Shown here: one piece after another, positions 1 to 8,244 of the stretch
Position numbering within the stretch: position 1 is the stretch's first letter
Layout of the letters: each line of letters opens with the position of its first letter
Assembly: GCF_002073975.1 (NCBI RefSeq)
Contig: NZ_CP020384.1
Span: 1,798,001-1,862,000, forward strand
Reading direction: 5' to 3'
DNA from: Rhodovulum sp. MB263
GTDB lineage: Bacteria > Pseudomonadota > Alphaproteobacteria > Rhodobacterales > Rhodobacteraceae
Length of the DNA: 64,000 nt
The notes under the pieces: generated by a model
Seen by the model: the letters and a program-made list of their open reading frames with translations, nothing else
The model's database searches: none
Told to the model about the DNA's origin: nothing
Made by a program: the position numbers and the translations under genes

Positions 1-1042
1 CGGCCAGGGGCGAGGGGCCGAGACGGTCTAGGATGCGGGCATGAAGTGCGGCCGTGTCGGGCGGCGCGGCGCGGCGGGCCGCGGGCGGGGTCTCGGGGAT
101 GGCGGTCATCCGCGGCGGCGGCGCCTCGGCCGGGCTGTCGGCATCCGGCCGGGGCACGGGGCCAAGCGCCTCGAGCACATCCTCTGGATGGCGCACCAGC
201 ACCGCGCCGTCGCGGATCAGCATGTTGCAGCCCGAGGCCCGGGCGTCGAAAGGATGGCCCGGGACGGCCAGCACCTCGCGGCCCTGATCGAGGGCGGCAC
301 GGGCGGTGATCAGGCTGCCCGAGCGCGAGGCGGCCTCGACCACGATGACGGCGCGGGCGAGCCCCGAGACGATGCGGTTGCGTTGCGGAAAATGGCGGGC
401 CTGCGGGGCAAGCCCGGGCGGCTGTTCGGAAAGCCGCAGCCCCTTTTGCCCGATCTCCTCGGCGAGCCCGGTATTCTCGACCGGGTAGGGCATGTCGATC
501 CCGCCTGCCTGCACCGCGACGGTCCCGGTCTCCATCGCGGCGATATGGGCGGCGCGGTCGATGCCGCGGGCGAGCCCCGAGACGATCACATAGCCGGACG
601 CGGCCAGCCCCTCGGCCAGCCGCCGCGCCATGCGCAGCCCCAGCGAAGAGGCGTTGCGCGCGCCGACCAGCGCCACCATCGGGCGCTGTACGAGATCGGT
701 ACGGCCAAGGGCCCAGAGCACGGGCGGGGCGTCTGCAAGGTCGCGCAGGGCAAGGGGATAGGACGGGTCGTCATGCAAAAGCGCGACCGCGCCCAGCTTG
801 CGGGCCCGGGCGATCTCGGCCTTGGCCAGATCCTCGGGAAAGGGGGTGTAATCCTTGACGCCCGCCGCGCTGGCGATGTCGGGCAGGGCCTCCAGCGCCG
901 CTGCGGCGGTGCCATGATCTTCGATCAGCCTGAAGAAGGTGGTTGCGCCGACACGGCGTGACCGGATGAGACGAAGCCACGTAACCAGGGTGTCTTCCCG
1001 GGTGGGTGGTGCGAGGGGGTGGTAGGAAGAAGCAATCTCCAC
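1..1042 (-). CDS. dprA: DNA processing protein DprA (3' end outside window)
   Basis: DprA/Smf protein, which binds incoming single-stranded DNA and loads RecA during natural transformation. The reading frame stays open to the left edge, so the C-terminus is missing. Seen: an N-terminal helical segment, then the Rossmann-like fold with 'VSGLARGIDAAAH' and downstream 'PGHPFDARASGCNML', both hallmarks of the family. The frame has no ATG. An in-frame TGA lies a few codons upstream, so I place the start at the GTG at 1042 (protein begins 'MEIASSYHPLAPPTRED'). Other frames over this stretch are out of register with the family. About 347 codons are visible, close to the usual length, so only the tail is lost. 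The identification is firm; the exact start is not. Confidence 0.85.
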   Translation of the reverse strand, partial: MEIASSYHPLAPPTREDTLVTWLRLIRSRRVGATTFFRLIEDHGTAAAALEALPDIASAAGVKDYTPFPEDLAKAEIARARKLGAVALLHDDPSYPLALRDLADAPPVLWALGRTDLVQRPMVALVGARNASSLGLRMARRLAEGLAASGYVIVSGLARGIDRAAHIAAMETGTVAVQAGGIDMPYPVENTGLAEEIGQKGLRLSEQPPGLAPQARHFPQRNRIVSGLARAVIVVEAASRSGSLITARAALDQGREVLAVPGHPFDARASGCNMLIRDGAVLVRHPEDVLEALGPVPRPDADSPAEAPPPRMTAIPETPPAARRAAPPDTAALHARILDRLGPSPLA

Positions 1043-1354
1043 GTTTCGCAGCTCCGCTCATCCGTGATCCCAATCTGCGGTGAAATGGGTTAATGGAAGG
1101 TGAACGAATTCCAAAAATTCTCCTTATGCGCGAAAATTCGGGATTGGCGATACTGTTGAAACCGCGCTTGCGGGGCGGCATGGCCCAAGCCCCGGGAAAT
1201 GGATCCGGTTTTCGCGCCCCCACCTCGCAGGCGGACCCCCTTTGCCCCTGTGAGGACCGCCATTCCAAACCCGGGCGACCTCTCGGCCGCTGCCGGAGTT
1301 TCTTGCCGCAACCGGCCCCGGCAAGCCACCGGACTGTCGGAGAACGGCCGGGCC
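1043..1354. other. Intergenic region between dprA and tldD
   Basis: About 310 bases without a recognisable gene. It should hold the dprA promoter, since dprA reads leftward from 1042, and the end of the tldD transcript. I see no clear terminator hairpin with a T-tract and no RNA gene. The open frames that cross it do not look like any family and have no ribosome binding site. Confidence 0.5.
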
Positions 1355-2776
1355 TCAGGCCGCGGCGCCCCCCACCGTCAGCCCGCCGATCAGCAGCGTC
1401 GGCTGGCCCACGCCCACCGGAACCCATTGCCCTGCCTTGCCGCAATTGCCGATCCCGGGATCCAGCGCCATGTCATTGCCGATGGCGCGTATCTGCTTCA
1501 TCGCGGCCGGGCCGTCGCCGATCAGCGTGGCGCCCTTGACCGGGGCCCCGACCTTGCCGTTCCTCACCCGGTAGGCCTCGGTGCAGCTGAAGACGAACTT
1601 GCCATTGGTGATGTCGACCTGCCCGCCGCCGAAGCCTACCGCATAGATCCCGTCCTTCAGCCCGGCCAGTATGTCGGCAGGATCGGTGTCGCCGCCCAGC
1701 ATGCAGGTATTGGTCATCCGCGGCATCGGCGGATGGGCATGGCTTTCGCGCCGGCCGTTGCCGGTGGGCGCGAGCCCCATCAGCCGTGCGTTCTGGCGGT
1801 CCTGCATGTAGCCGACAAGCACGCCATCCTCGATCAGCACGGTGCGGTTCGAGGGCGTGCCCTCGTCATCGAAACTGATCGAGCCGCGCCGGTCGGGAAT
1901 GGTGCCGTCGTCGATCACGGTCACGCCCCTGGCCGCCACCTGCTGCCCCATCAGCCCGGCAAAGGCCGAGCTGCCCTTGCGGTTGAAATCGCCCTCGAGC
2001 CCGTGGCCCACCGCCTCATGCAGCAGGATGCCGGGCCAGCCCGGCCCCAGCACCACATCCATCATTCCGGCAGGCGCGGGCTCGGCCTCGAGATTGACCA
2101 GCGCGATGCGCAGCGCCTCGCGCGCCGAGGCCTCCCAGCCGGCCCGGTCGATCCGCCCGGCCAGCCCGGTGCGGCCGCCGCCGCCATGGCTGCCCGATTC
2201 GCGATGCCCGTTCTCCTCGACGATCACCGAGACATTGAGCCGGGTCATCGGCCGGATGTCGGAAAGAAGCGTGCCGTCAGGGCGCAGGATGACCACCTCC
2301 TGCAGCGAGGCTGCGAGCGTGGCGGTCACCTGCACCACGCGGGGGTCGAGCGCCCGGGCGAAATCGTCGATTTCGCGGAGCGTCTCGATCTTGAGCGCGA
2401 AGGGCGCCTCGGCCAGCGGGTCGGCATCGCTATAGAGCCGCCGGTTGGTGGGCTGCGGTCCCAGCGCAAGCGTGCCGCCGCCCTCGGCCACGGCAAGCCG
2501 GGCGGTCTCGACCGCGCGTTTCAGCGCCGCTTCCGAGATGTCGCTTGAATGGGCATAGCCCGAGGCCTCGCCGCGCACCGCGCGCAGGCCGAATCCTTCA
2601 GTGGCATCGTAGCTTGCCGTCCTGAGCCGGCCGTCATCGAAGCTCAGCATTTCCGAGCGGCGCCGCTCGAGAAACAACTCGCCATCCTCGGCGCCCAGCG
2701 TGGCGGCCTGCAACAGCAGCAGCGCCCGGTCGCGGTCGAGTGCGGTCTCGAATGGGCGGAACGGGGGGTGTTGCAT
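1355..2776 (-). CDS. tldD: Metalloprotease TldD
   Basis: TldD subunit of the TldD/TldE (PmbA) zinc protease, a cytoplasmic enzyme that trims peptides. 473 residues, normal length. The zinc motif is visible as 'HEAVGHGLEGD' (HExxxH) in the middle, with the conserved 'KDGIYAVGFGGGQVDITNGKF'-type segment and a C-terminal 'GNDMALDPGIGNCGKAGQ' region. The start chosen is the ATG at 2776 ('MQHPPFRPFE'), with a strong AGGAGG about five bases upstream; a longer frame exists but its extra N-terminus does not resemble the family. In several Rhodobacteraceae this gene sits beside the cytochrome aa3 oxidase genes; here its upstream neighbour is thrC, divergently oriented. Very likely a functional gene. 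Confidence 0.95.
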   Translation of the reverse strand: MQHPPFRPFETALDRDRALLLLQAATLGAEDGELFLERRRSEMLSFDDGRLRTASYDATEGFGLRAVRGEASGYAHSSDISEAALKRAVETARLAVAEGGGTLALGPQPTNRRLYSDADPLAEAPFALKIETLREIDDFARALDPRVVQVTATLAASLQEVVILRPDGTLLSDIRPMTRLNVSVIVEENGHRESGSHGGGGRTGLAGRIDRAGWEASAREALRIALVNLEAEPAPAGMMDVVLGPGWPGILLHEAVGHGLEGDFNRKGSSAFAGLMGQQVAARGVTVIDDGTIPDRRGSISFDDEGTPSNRTVLIEDGVLVGYMQDRQNARLMGLAPTGNGRRESHAHPPMPRMTNTCMLGGDTDPADILAGLKDGIYAVGFGGGQVDITNGKFVFSCTEAYRVRNGKVGAPVKGATLIGDGPAAMKQIRAIGNDMALDPGIGNCGKAGQWVPVGVGQPTLLIGGLTVGGAAA

Positions 2777-3297
2777 GAGGCCTCCTGACATGGTGCGGAC
2801 GGGCTTGGGGAAAAGCGGCGGAATGTCGCAGGTTTCGCTTGTGCCGCCCCGCTCAATATGTTTGTCTTGGGTCAAGATGCAACGGTGCGACGCGAACCGG
2901 GCCCGAACCGGGCGCGATCCACCGCAAGGATGCCGCAAGGCGCCATAGCAGGGAACCGGGAGATCGGCTCATGTCGCTCCACATGGGCCACAGGGTTCCG
3001 GCGGATGCCGGGTCCAAGCCAGCAAGAGTCCGGCGCCGCGCGCTCCCGCGGTGCCGGATATCTTGTTTCCAGGCATAGCTCTTCCGGTTCGCGACCATCG
3101 CCCCGTTTGACATCGCCCGGTTTCACGATCATCGCCCGGACAGGCCGTCCCGCGTCCCATGACGCCCCCGCGACGCGCCGCCGCCGGCAGCTTCGTGGGG
3201 CATCGACCCGGTTTCATGGCATATCGGCCGTTCGCCCCGGGGTGACATGGCCCGATCTGTGGCGTATCAGGCGGCAGGTTGAGGGAAAGAGCAGGCA
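2777..3297. other. Intergenic region tldD-thrC, no cox genes
   Basis: About 520 bases between two divergent genes, so it must carry promoters for both. No protein family is recognisable in any frame. The segment around 2850-2890 is less GC-rich and lies where a tldD promoter would be expected. In some relatives this interval contains coxII, ctaB, ctaG, coxIII and surf1; none of them is here, not even as fragments I can recognise. Confidence 0.5.
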
Positions 3298-4689
3298 ATG
3301 CGCTATGTATCGACCCGGGGGCAGGCCCCGGTTCTGAATTTCGAAGAGGCAATGCTGACCGGGCTGGCCCGCGATGGCGGGCTTTACGTGCCCGAGACCA
3401 TTCCGGCGATGTCCGCCGACGAGATCGCGGCACTGGCCGGTCTGTCCTATGAGCAGGCCGCGTTCCGGGTGATGCGGCCCTTCGTGGGCGACACCTTCAC
3501 GGATGCCGAATTCGAGGCGATCATCGCCCGCGCCTATCGGGGCTTCAACCATGCCGCCCGGGCGCTCCTGGTCCAGATCGGCCCGAACCACTTCCTGCTT
3601 GAACTCTTCCATGGGCCCACGCTCGCGTTCAAGGATTTCGCGATGCAGCTGATCGGCCAGCTGTTCCAGGCCGCGCTCGAACGCTCGGGACAGCGGGTGA
3701 CGATTGTCGGGGCCACCTCGGGCGATACCGGCTCGGCCGCGATCGAGGCCTTCCGCGGGCTGCCCAATGTCGATGTCTTCATCCTCTTCCCCGAGGGCCG
3801 GGTTTCCGAGGTGCAGCGGCGCCAGATGACGACGCCCGCCGAGGACAATGTCCATGCGCTTGCCCTGAAGGGCGATTTCGACGATTGCCAGGCGCGGCTG
3901 AAGGACATGTTCAACCATTTCGAGTTCCGCGACGCGGTCGGGCTTGCGGGCGTTAACTCGATCAACTGGGCGCGGGTGCTGGCCCAGGTCGTCTATTACT
4001 TCACCTCGGCGGTCTCGCTGGGCGCCCCGCACCGGCCGGTCAGCTTCACCGTGCCGACCGGCAATTTCGGCGACATCTTCGCGGGCTACATCGCGCGCCG
4101 CATGGGCCTGCCGATCGGGAAGCTGGTGATCGCCACCAACCAGAACGACATCCTGCACCGCGCGCTGACCGGCGGCGCCTATGAGACGAAGGGCGTTGCG
4201 CCCTCGATCAGCCCGTCGATGGATATCCAGGTCTCGTCCAACTTCGAACGCGCCCTGTTCGAGGCCTATGGCCGCGACGGCGCCGCCGTCGCGGGCCAGA
4301 TGGAGGATCTGAAGGCCAGGGGCGGTTTTTCCATCAGTCAGGGTGCTCTGGAATTCCTGCGCGAAAGCTTCGCCTCGGGCCGTGCCTCCGAGGCCGAGAC
4401 CTCCGGGACGATCCGTGCGACCTTCGCCGCGACCGGTCTGACGATCTGCCCGCATACGGCGGTCGGCGTGAAGGTCGCGGCCGAGCAGCCCGCCTCGGCT
4501 GTGCCGATGGTGACGCTCGCGACCGCGCATCCGGCGAAATTCCCCGATGCGGTCGAGGCCGCCACCGGCGCGCGGCCCCCCCTTCCAAAATCGATGGCCG
4601 ATCTGTATGAGCGGCCGGAACGGGTGAGCCCGGTCGAGAACGACCTTGCCGCCCTCGAAGCCCTCATCAATGAAAGGCGCAAGCGTTGA
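3298..4689 (+). CDS. thrC: Threonine synthase
   Basis: PLP-dependent threonine synthase converting O-phosphohomoserine to threonine. 463 residues, the usual length of the long (class I) bacterial form. The PLP-binding lysine lies in 'GPTLAFKDFAMQ' (about K112) and the phosphate-binding loop in 'GATSGDTGSAA'. The N-terminus 'MRYVSTRG' is typical. A GAGGGAAAGAG-like ribosome site precedes the ATG. The stop codon overlaps the start of the M16 peptidase gene by four bases, so the two are translationally coupled. This thrC-peptidase-acetyltransferase order is common in Rhodobacteraceae. Function is secure. Confidence 0.97.
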   Translation: MRYVSTRGQAPVLNFEEAMLTGLARDGGLYVPETIPAMSADEIAALAGLSYEQAAFRVMRPFVGDTFTDAEFEAIIARAYRGFNHAARALLVQIGPNHFLLELFHGPTLAFKDFAMQLIGQLFQAALERSGQRVTIVGATSGDTGSAAIEAFRGLPNVDVFILFPEGRVSEVQRRQMTTPAEDNVHALALKGDFDDCQARLKDMFNHFEFRDAVGLAGVNSINWARVLAQVVYYFTSAVSLGAPHRPVSFTVPTGNFGDIFAGYIARRMGLPIGKLVIATNQNDILHRALTGGAYETKGVAPSISPSMDIQVSSNFERALFEAYGRDGAAVAGQMEDLKARGGFSISQGALEFLRESFASGRASEAETSGTIRATFAATGLTICPHTAVGVKVAAEQPASAVPMVTLATAHPAKFPDAVEAATGARPPLPKSMADLYERPERVSPVENDLAALEALINERRKR

Positions 4690-5948
4690 GCGTCGAGCTG
4701 CACAGGCTGCCGAACGGATTTCGTATCGTCACCGAGCGGATGCCCGGTCTGAAATCGGCCGCCATCGGGATCTGGATCATGGCCGGCGGGCGCGACGAGC
4801 GGCCCGAGGAAAACGGCATCGCCCATTTCCTCGAACATATGGCCTTCAAGGGCACCGAGAAGCGCACCACGCTCGAGATCGCCGAGGCGATCGAGGATGT
4901 GGGCGGCTATATCAATGCCTATACCTCGCGCGAGATGACGGCCTATTACGCCCGCGTGCTCGAGGCCGATGTGCCGCTGGCGCTGGACGTGCTGGCCGAC
5001 ATCCTGATCAATCCGGTCTTTGCCGAGGATGAGATCGAGGTCGAGCGCGGGGTGATCCTGCAGGAAATCGGGCAGGTGCTCGACACCCCCGATGATGTGA
5101 TCTTCGACTGGCTGCAGGAGGTTGCCTATCCGGGGCAGGCGCTGGGCCGCTCGATCCTGGGGCCTGCCGAGCGCGTGCGCGGCTTTACCCGCGAGGACCT
5201 GTTCCGCTTCATCGGCACGCATTACTCGCCCGACCGGATGATCCTGTCGGCCGCGGGCGCCGTCGATCATGCCGAGATCGTGCGCCTGGCCGAGGGGCTG
5301 TTCTCGGGGCGCGAGGCAACCCCGCGCGGCCCGCTCGAACCGGCCCGTTTCGCCAGCGGCGAGCGGCGCGAGGTCAAGCCGCTCGAGCAGGCGCATATGG
5401 CGCTGGCCTTCGAATGCCCGGGCTATCGCACCCCCGAGATCTATACCGCGCAGGTCTTCTCGACCGCGCTGGGCGGTGGCATGTCCTCGCGTCTGTTCCA
5501 GGAGCTGCGCGAGAAGCGTGGCCTGTGCTATACCGTCTTCGCCCAGACCGGCGCCTATGCCGATACCGGGATGATGACGCTTTACGCGGGCACCAGTGCC
5601 GAGCAACTCGGACCGATGGCCGAGCTGACCATGGCGGAACTCGCCCGTGCCGCCCAGGACATGACGCCCGCAGAGGTGGCGCGCGCCCGGGTGCAGATGA
5701 AGGCGGGCCTGCTGATGGGGCTGGAAAGCCCCTCGAACAGGGCCGAGCGGCTGGCGCGGCTGGTCTCGATCTGGGATCGCGTGCCCGGGGTCGAGGAGAC
5801 GGTGGCCAATATCGACGCGGTCACGACCGAGGCCGTGCGCGACTTCGCCGCCCGGCTGACCCTTGACGGCCGTCCGGCGCTGGCGCTTTACGGCCCCGTC
5901 TCGGGGGCACCGGCGCTTGACGCGCTGCAAGGCAGGCTGGCTGCCTGA
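4686..5948 (+). CDS. M16 family zinc peptidase (mitochondrial processing peptidase-like)
   Basis: 420-residue single-chain M16B metallopeptidase related to the beta subunit of mitochondrial processing peptidase. The inverted zinc motif HxxEH is seen as 'HFLEH' (H47, E50, H51), followed by 'MAFKGT' and the downstream glutamate region 'EVERGVILQEI'. The second half has the usual 'SSRLFQELREKRGLCY' segment of the substrate chamber. The start is a TTG at 4686 that overlaps the thrC stop (TTGA); no better start exists in frame. The stop overlaps the next gene's ATG by one base. The natural substrate is unknown in bacteria. Confidence 0.93.
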   Translation: MSVELHRLPNGFRIVTERMPGLKSAAIGIWIMAGGRDERPEENGIAHFLEHMAFKGTEKRTTLEIAEAIEDVGGYINAYTSREMTAYYARVLEADVPLALDVLADILINPVFAEDEIEVERGVILQEIGQVLDTPDDVIFDWLQEVAYPGQALGRSILGPAERVRGFTREDLFRFIGTHYSPDRMILSAAGAVDHAEIVRLAEGLFSGREATPRGPLEPARFASGERREVKPLEQAHMALAFECPGYRTPEIYTAQVFSTALGGGMSSRLFQELREKRGLCYTVFAQTGAYADTGMMTLYAGTSAEQLGPMAELTMAELARAAQDMTPAEVARARVQMKAGLLMGLESPSNRAERLARLVSIWDRVPGVEETVANIDAVTTEAVRDFAARLTLDGRPALALYGPVSGAPALDALQGRLAA

Positions 5949-6538
5949 TGCTGGGCCTCAGGCGCAAGGTCCGGATCGAGACCGAGCGCATGACCCTGCG
6001 CCCGCCGGCACATGCCGATTTCCAGGCCTGGACGATGCTCCGGGCCGAAAGCATCGCCTTTCTCACGCCCTGGGAACCGACCTGGTCGCCCGACCATCTG
6101 GCGCGCAAGGCCTTCACCAACCGGGTCTACTGGGCGCAGCGGGCGTTGGGCTCGGGCTCGGCGGTGCCGCTGTTCCTGTTCCGCCGCTCGGATGACGCGC
6201 TGCTGGGCGCGATCACGCTCGACAATATCCGCCGCGGTCCGTCGCAATCGGGCACGCTCGGCTACTGGATCGGTGCCTGCCATGCCCGCCGGGGCTATAT
6301 GCGCGAGGCGATCGAGGCCGTCGTGCATTACGCCTTTGCCCAAAAGGATCTGAGCCGGATCGAGGCCGCCTGCCTGCCCGAGAATGCCGCCTCGCGCGGG
6401 GTGCTGGAGAAATGCGGCTTCAAATACGAGGGCGTGGCGCAGAGCTACCTGCAGATCAACGGGCGCTGGCGCAATCACGTGCTTTACGCGAATCTGCGCC
6501 GCGACCGGCGCGGTCGGACCGAGACCGGGCTGGCCTGA
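5948..6538 (+). CDS. GNAT acetyltransferase, RimJ/RimL type
   Basis: 196-residue GNAT-fold acetyltransferase of the ribosomal-protein N-terminal acetylase type. Seen: 'RIETERMTLRPP' at the start, the acetyl-CoA loop region around 'GYWIGACHARRGYMREA' and the RimJ-like C-terminal stretch 'RIEAACLPENAASRGVLEKCGF'. It is the third gene of the thrC operon, its ATG overlapping the peptidase stop (TGATG). Family assignment is strong; the actual substrate, ribosomal S5/L12-like proteins or something else, cannot be read from the sequence. Confidence 0.9.
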   Translation: MLGLRRKVRIETERMTLRPPAHADFQAWTMLRAESIAFLTPWEPTWSPDHLARKAFTNRVYWAQRALGSGSAVPLFLFRRSDDALLGAITLDNIRRGPSQSGTLGYWIGACHARRGYMREAIEAVVHYAFAQKDLSRIEAACLPENAASRGVLEKCGFKYEGVAQSYLQINGRWRNHVLYANLRRDRRGRTETGLA

Positions 6539-6869
6539 GCCGGGTCCGCCCCCGGGGGGGGGCGTCGGTCCCGGATCCTGACGGGTCGGAAGCGGGCAGG
6601 GCCTGCTCGCCTATCGACCCGTGATGATCTTTGAGACGGGTGACGTTTCCGCCGCAGCAACCGCCCGAACCACAGGTCAGGCGCGGCCAGCGCCCAGCCG
6701 ATCGGGGGCAGATCGGCGCGCGGGACCTTTTGCGGCGCCGCGGAGAGCGTCCGCAGCCTTCAAAAGCCCGAGAACCGCGTCGCGACGCGGGCATCAGGGG
6801 CAGGGCATTTCTGCACAGGGCATGAGACGGGGCGCGGCATCCGCATGCAGGAAGGACCGCAGGGCCGGA
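6539..6869. other. Non-coding stretch after the thrC operon
   Basis: About 330 bases with no recognisable gene. A G-rich run (nine G's) occurs near 6560. Short open frames exist in both directions but lack ribosome sites and family resemblance. Together with the decayed segment to its right it separates the thrC operon from the metallo-beta-lactamase-fold gene. Confidence 0.4.
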
Positions 6870-7290
6870 TCAGGCGCGGGAAAACCCGGTCGCCAGATGG
6901 TTGACCACGATCCTGGCCGCAGTGGCAGGGTCGTGGCCGCATTGGGTGGAAACGATATCGCGCGGGACCGCGCGAGCGCTCGCAAAGGCAGGATATAGCA
7001 CCGCCAAACCGCGTCCCGGTCTATCGCGCGATCGCTCGGCCGGACGACCAAGAAGGGCTGCTCGCCGAACATCGACTTGTTCCGCCCCAAGCCGAGGAAA
7101 CGGCCTGCGAAATGCACGCCGCCCTTGTTATCCTCGGCATCGGGCGCGGTCGGGAGGACCGGAACGAAGAACGCCTGCGGATCGGCAGATTGCGGAAGCT
7201 GCGGCAGGGCATGAAAGGCCTCTGCCTCCGCCCGGCCCTCGGATCGGACCCTCTGCTGCGGATCGTCAGCTTTTATGCGCGCCGGGAGAA
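6870..7290 (-). pseudogene. Possible decayed coding segment, unidentified
   Basis: On the minus strand a stretch with protein-like codon use (GC-rich third positions) reads 'NKGGVHFAGRFLGLGRNKSM' near 7060-7120, then shifts frame near 7000. It continues as 'VSTQCGHDPATAARIVVNH' to a stop at 6870. No start or ribosome site is evident upstream, where it runs into the next gene's leader. I do not recognise the family. It may be a frameshifted remnant of a real gene, or a chance open region in GC-rich DNA; the second part looks more convincing than the first. Confidence 0.3.
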
Positions 7291-7353
7291 CTTGTCCCCC
7301 GGGCCCTGACGAAGACCCGGGAAACGCTAATTCCTGACAGGGAGGTCAAAGCC

Positions 7354-8169
7354 ATGTTGCGATCCTGTCTGATCCTGCTTGCGGTCCTGACCGTCTTGCC
7401 AGCCCTCGCCGAAGGGCGGCGGCTCAGCCATTGCATCGCCATCGCCGATGCCGCGCCCGGCCTGCGGTTCCTGCACCCTGCCGGTTTCGGCACGCCGCTC
7501 GGCGAGAACACGGTGCGGCTGACCTTCGTTTCTCACGCGACCTTTCTGCTCGAGACCCCGGGCGGTCTGGTGGCGGCCACCGACTATACCGGCTATCTCG
7601 GCCCGACCCCGGTCACGCCCGATCTGGTGACCATGAACAATGCCCACGAGACCCATTTCACCGCCTTTCCCGATCCCGCCATCCCACATGTTCTCGAGGG
7701 CTGGGCCAGGGGCGGAGAGGCCGCCGATCATCATCTCGATCTGGGCGAGATGCTGGTGCGCAATGTGCCCACGGACATTCGCGGTCATGACAGCGCGGCC
7801 GTGCGGCCCGACGGCAATTCGATTTTCGTCTTCGAGGTGGCGGGGCTCTGCATCGGGCATCTGGGCCATCTGCACCATATCCCGGACGAGGCGCAATTCG
7901 CGGCCCTCGGGCGGCTCGACGTGGTGATGGCTCCGGTCGACGGGCGGCTGACGCTGGATCTGCCCTCGATGATCGCTGTGCTGACCCGGCTGAAAAGCTC
8001 GGTCGTGATCCCGATGCACTGGTTCGGCCCCCGGACGCTCGAGCGCTTTCTCGCCGGCATGTCGGATGATTTCGAGATGCGCCGGCCGGGCTCATCCTCT
8101 CTCGAGGTCTCGCTCCGGACGCTGCCCTCCCGCCCGACCGTCGTGGTGCTGGAGCAGCTCTCTGACTGA
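7354..8169 (+). CDS. Secreted MBL-fold metallohydrolase-like protein
   Basis: 271 residues with an N-terminal signal peptide (hydrophobic core 'CLILLAVLTVLPALA', cleavage near residue 20), so probably periplasmic. The body resembles the metallo-beta-lactamase fold of the UPF0173/L-ascorbate lactonase type: 'VSHATFLLETPGG', 'AATDYTGY', 'HLGHLHHIPDE' and 'VVIPMHWFG' near the C-terminus. The classical HxHxDH motif is not intact; 'NNAHETHF' stands in its place, so metal use is uncertain. An AGGGAGG ribosome site precedes the ATG at 7354; a longer frame starting upstream lacks the signal peptide at its start and is not favoured. Confidence 0.8.
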   Translation: MLRSCLILLAVLTVLPALAEGRRLSHCIAIADAAPGLRFLHPAGFGTPLGENTVRLTFVSHATFLLETPGGLVAATDYTGYLGPTPVTPDLVTMNNAHETHFTAFPDPAIPHVLEGWARGGEAADHHLDLGEMLVRNVPTDIRGHDSAAVRPDGNSIFVFEVAGLCIGHLGHLHHIPDEAQFAALGRLDVVMAPVDGRLTLDLPSMIAVLTRLKSSVVIPMHWFGPRTLERFLAGMSDDFEMRRPGSSSLEVSLRTLPSRPTVVVLEQLSD

Positions 8170-8244
8170 GCCGTCCGGCGACATGTCCGACTGGCTTGCC
8201 AGCGGGCGCCCGGCCATGCTTCACCGGTGAGGAAAGGAGCGCCC

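Noticed and set aside
1093-1539. Plus-strand frame between dprA and tldD
   Set aside because: Overlaps the 3' end of tldD, lacks a family and a ribosome site.
4338-5930. A 530-codon minus-strand frame over thrC and the M16 peptidase
   Set aside because: Shadow of two recognised genes; no domain.
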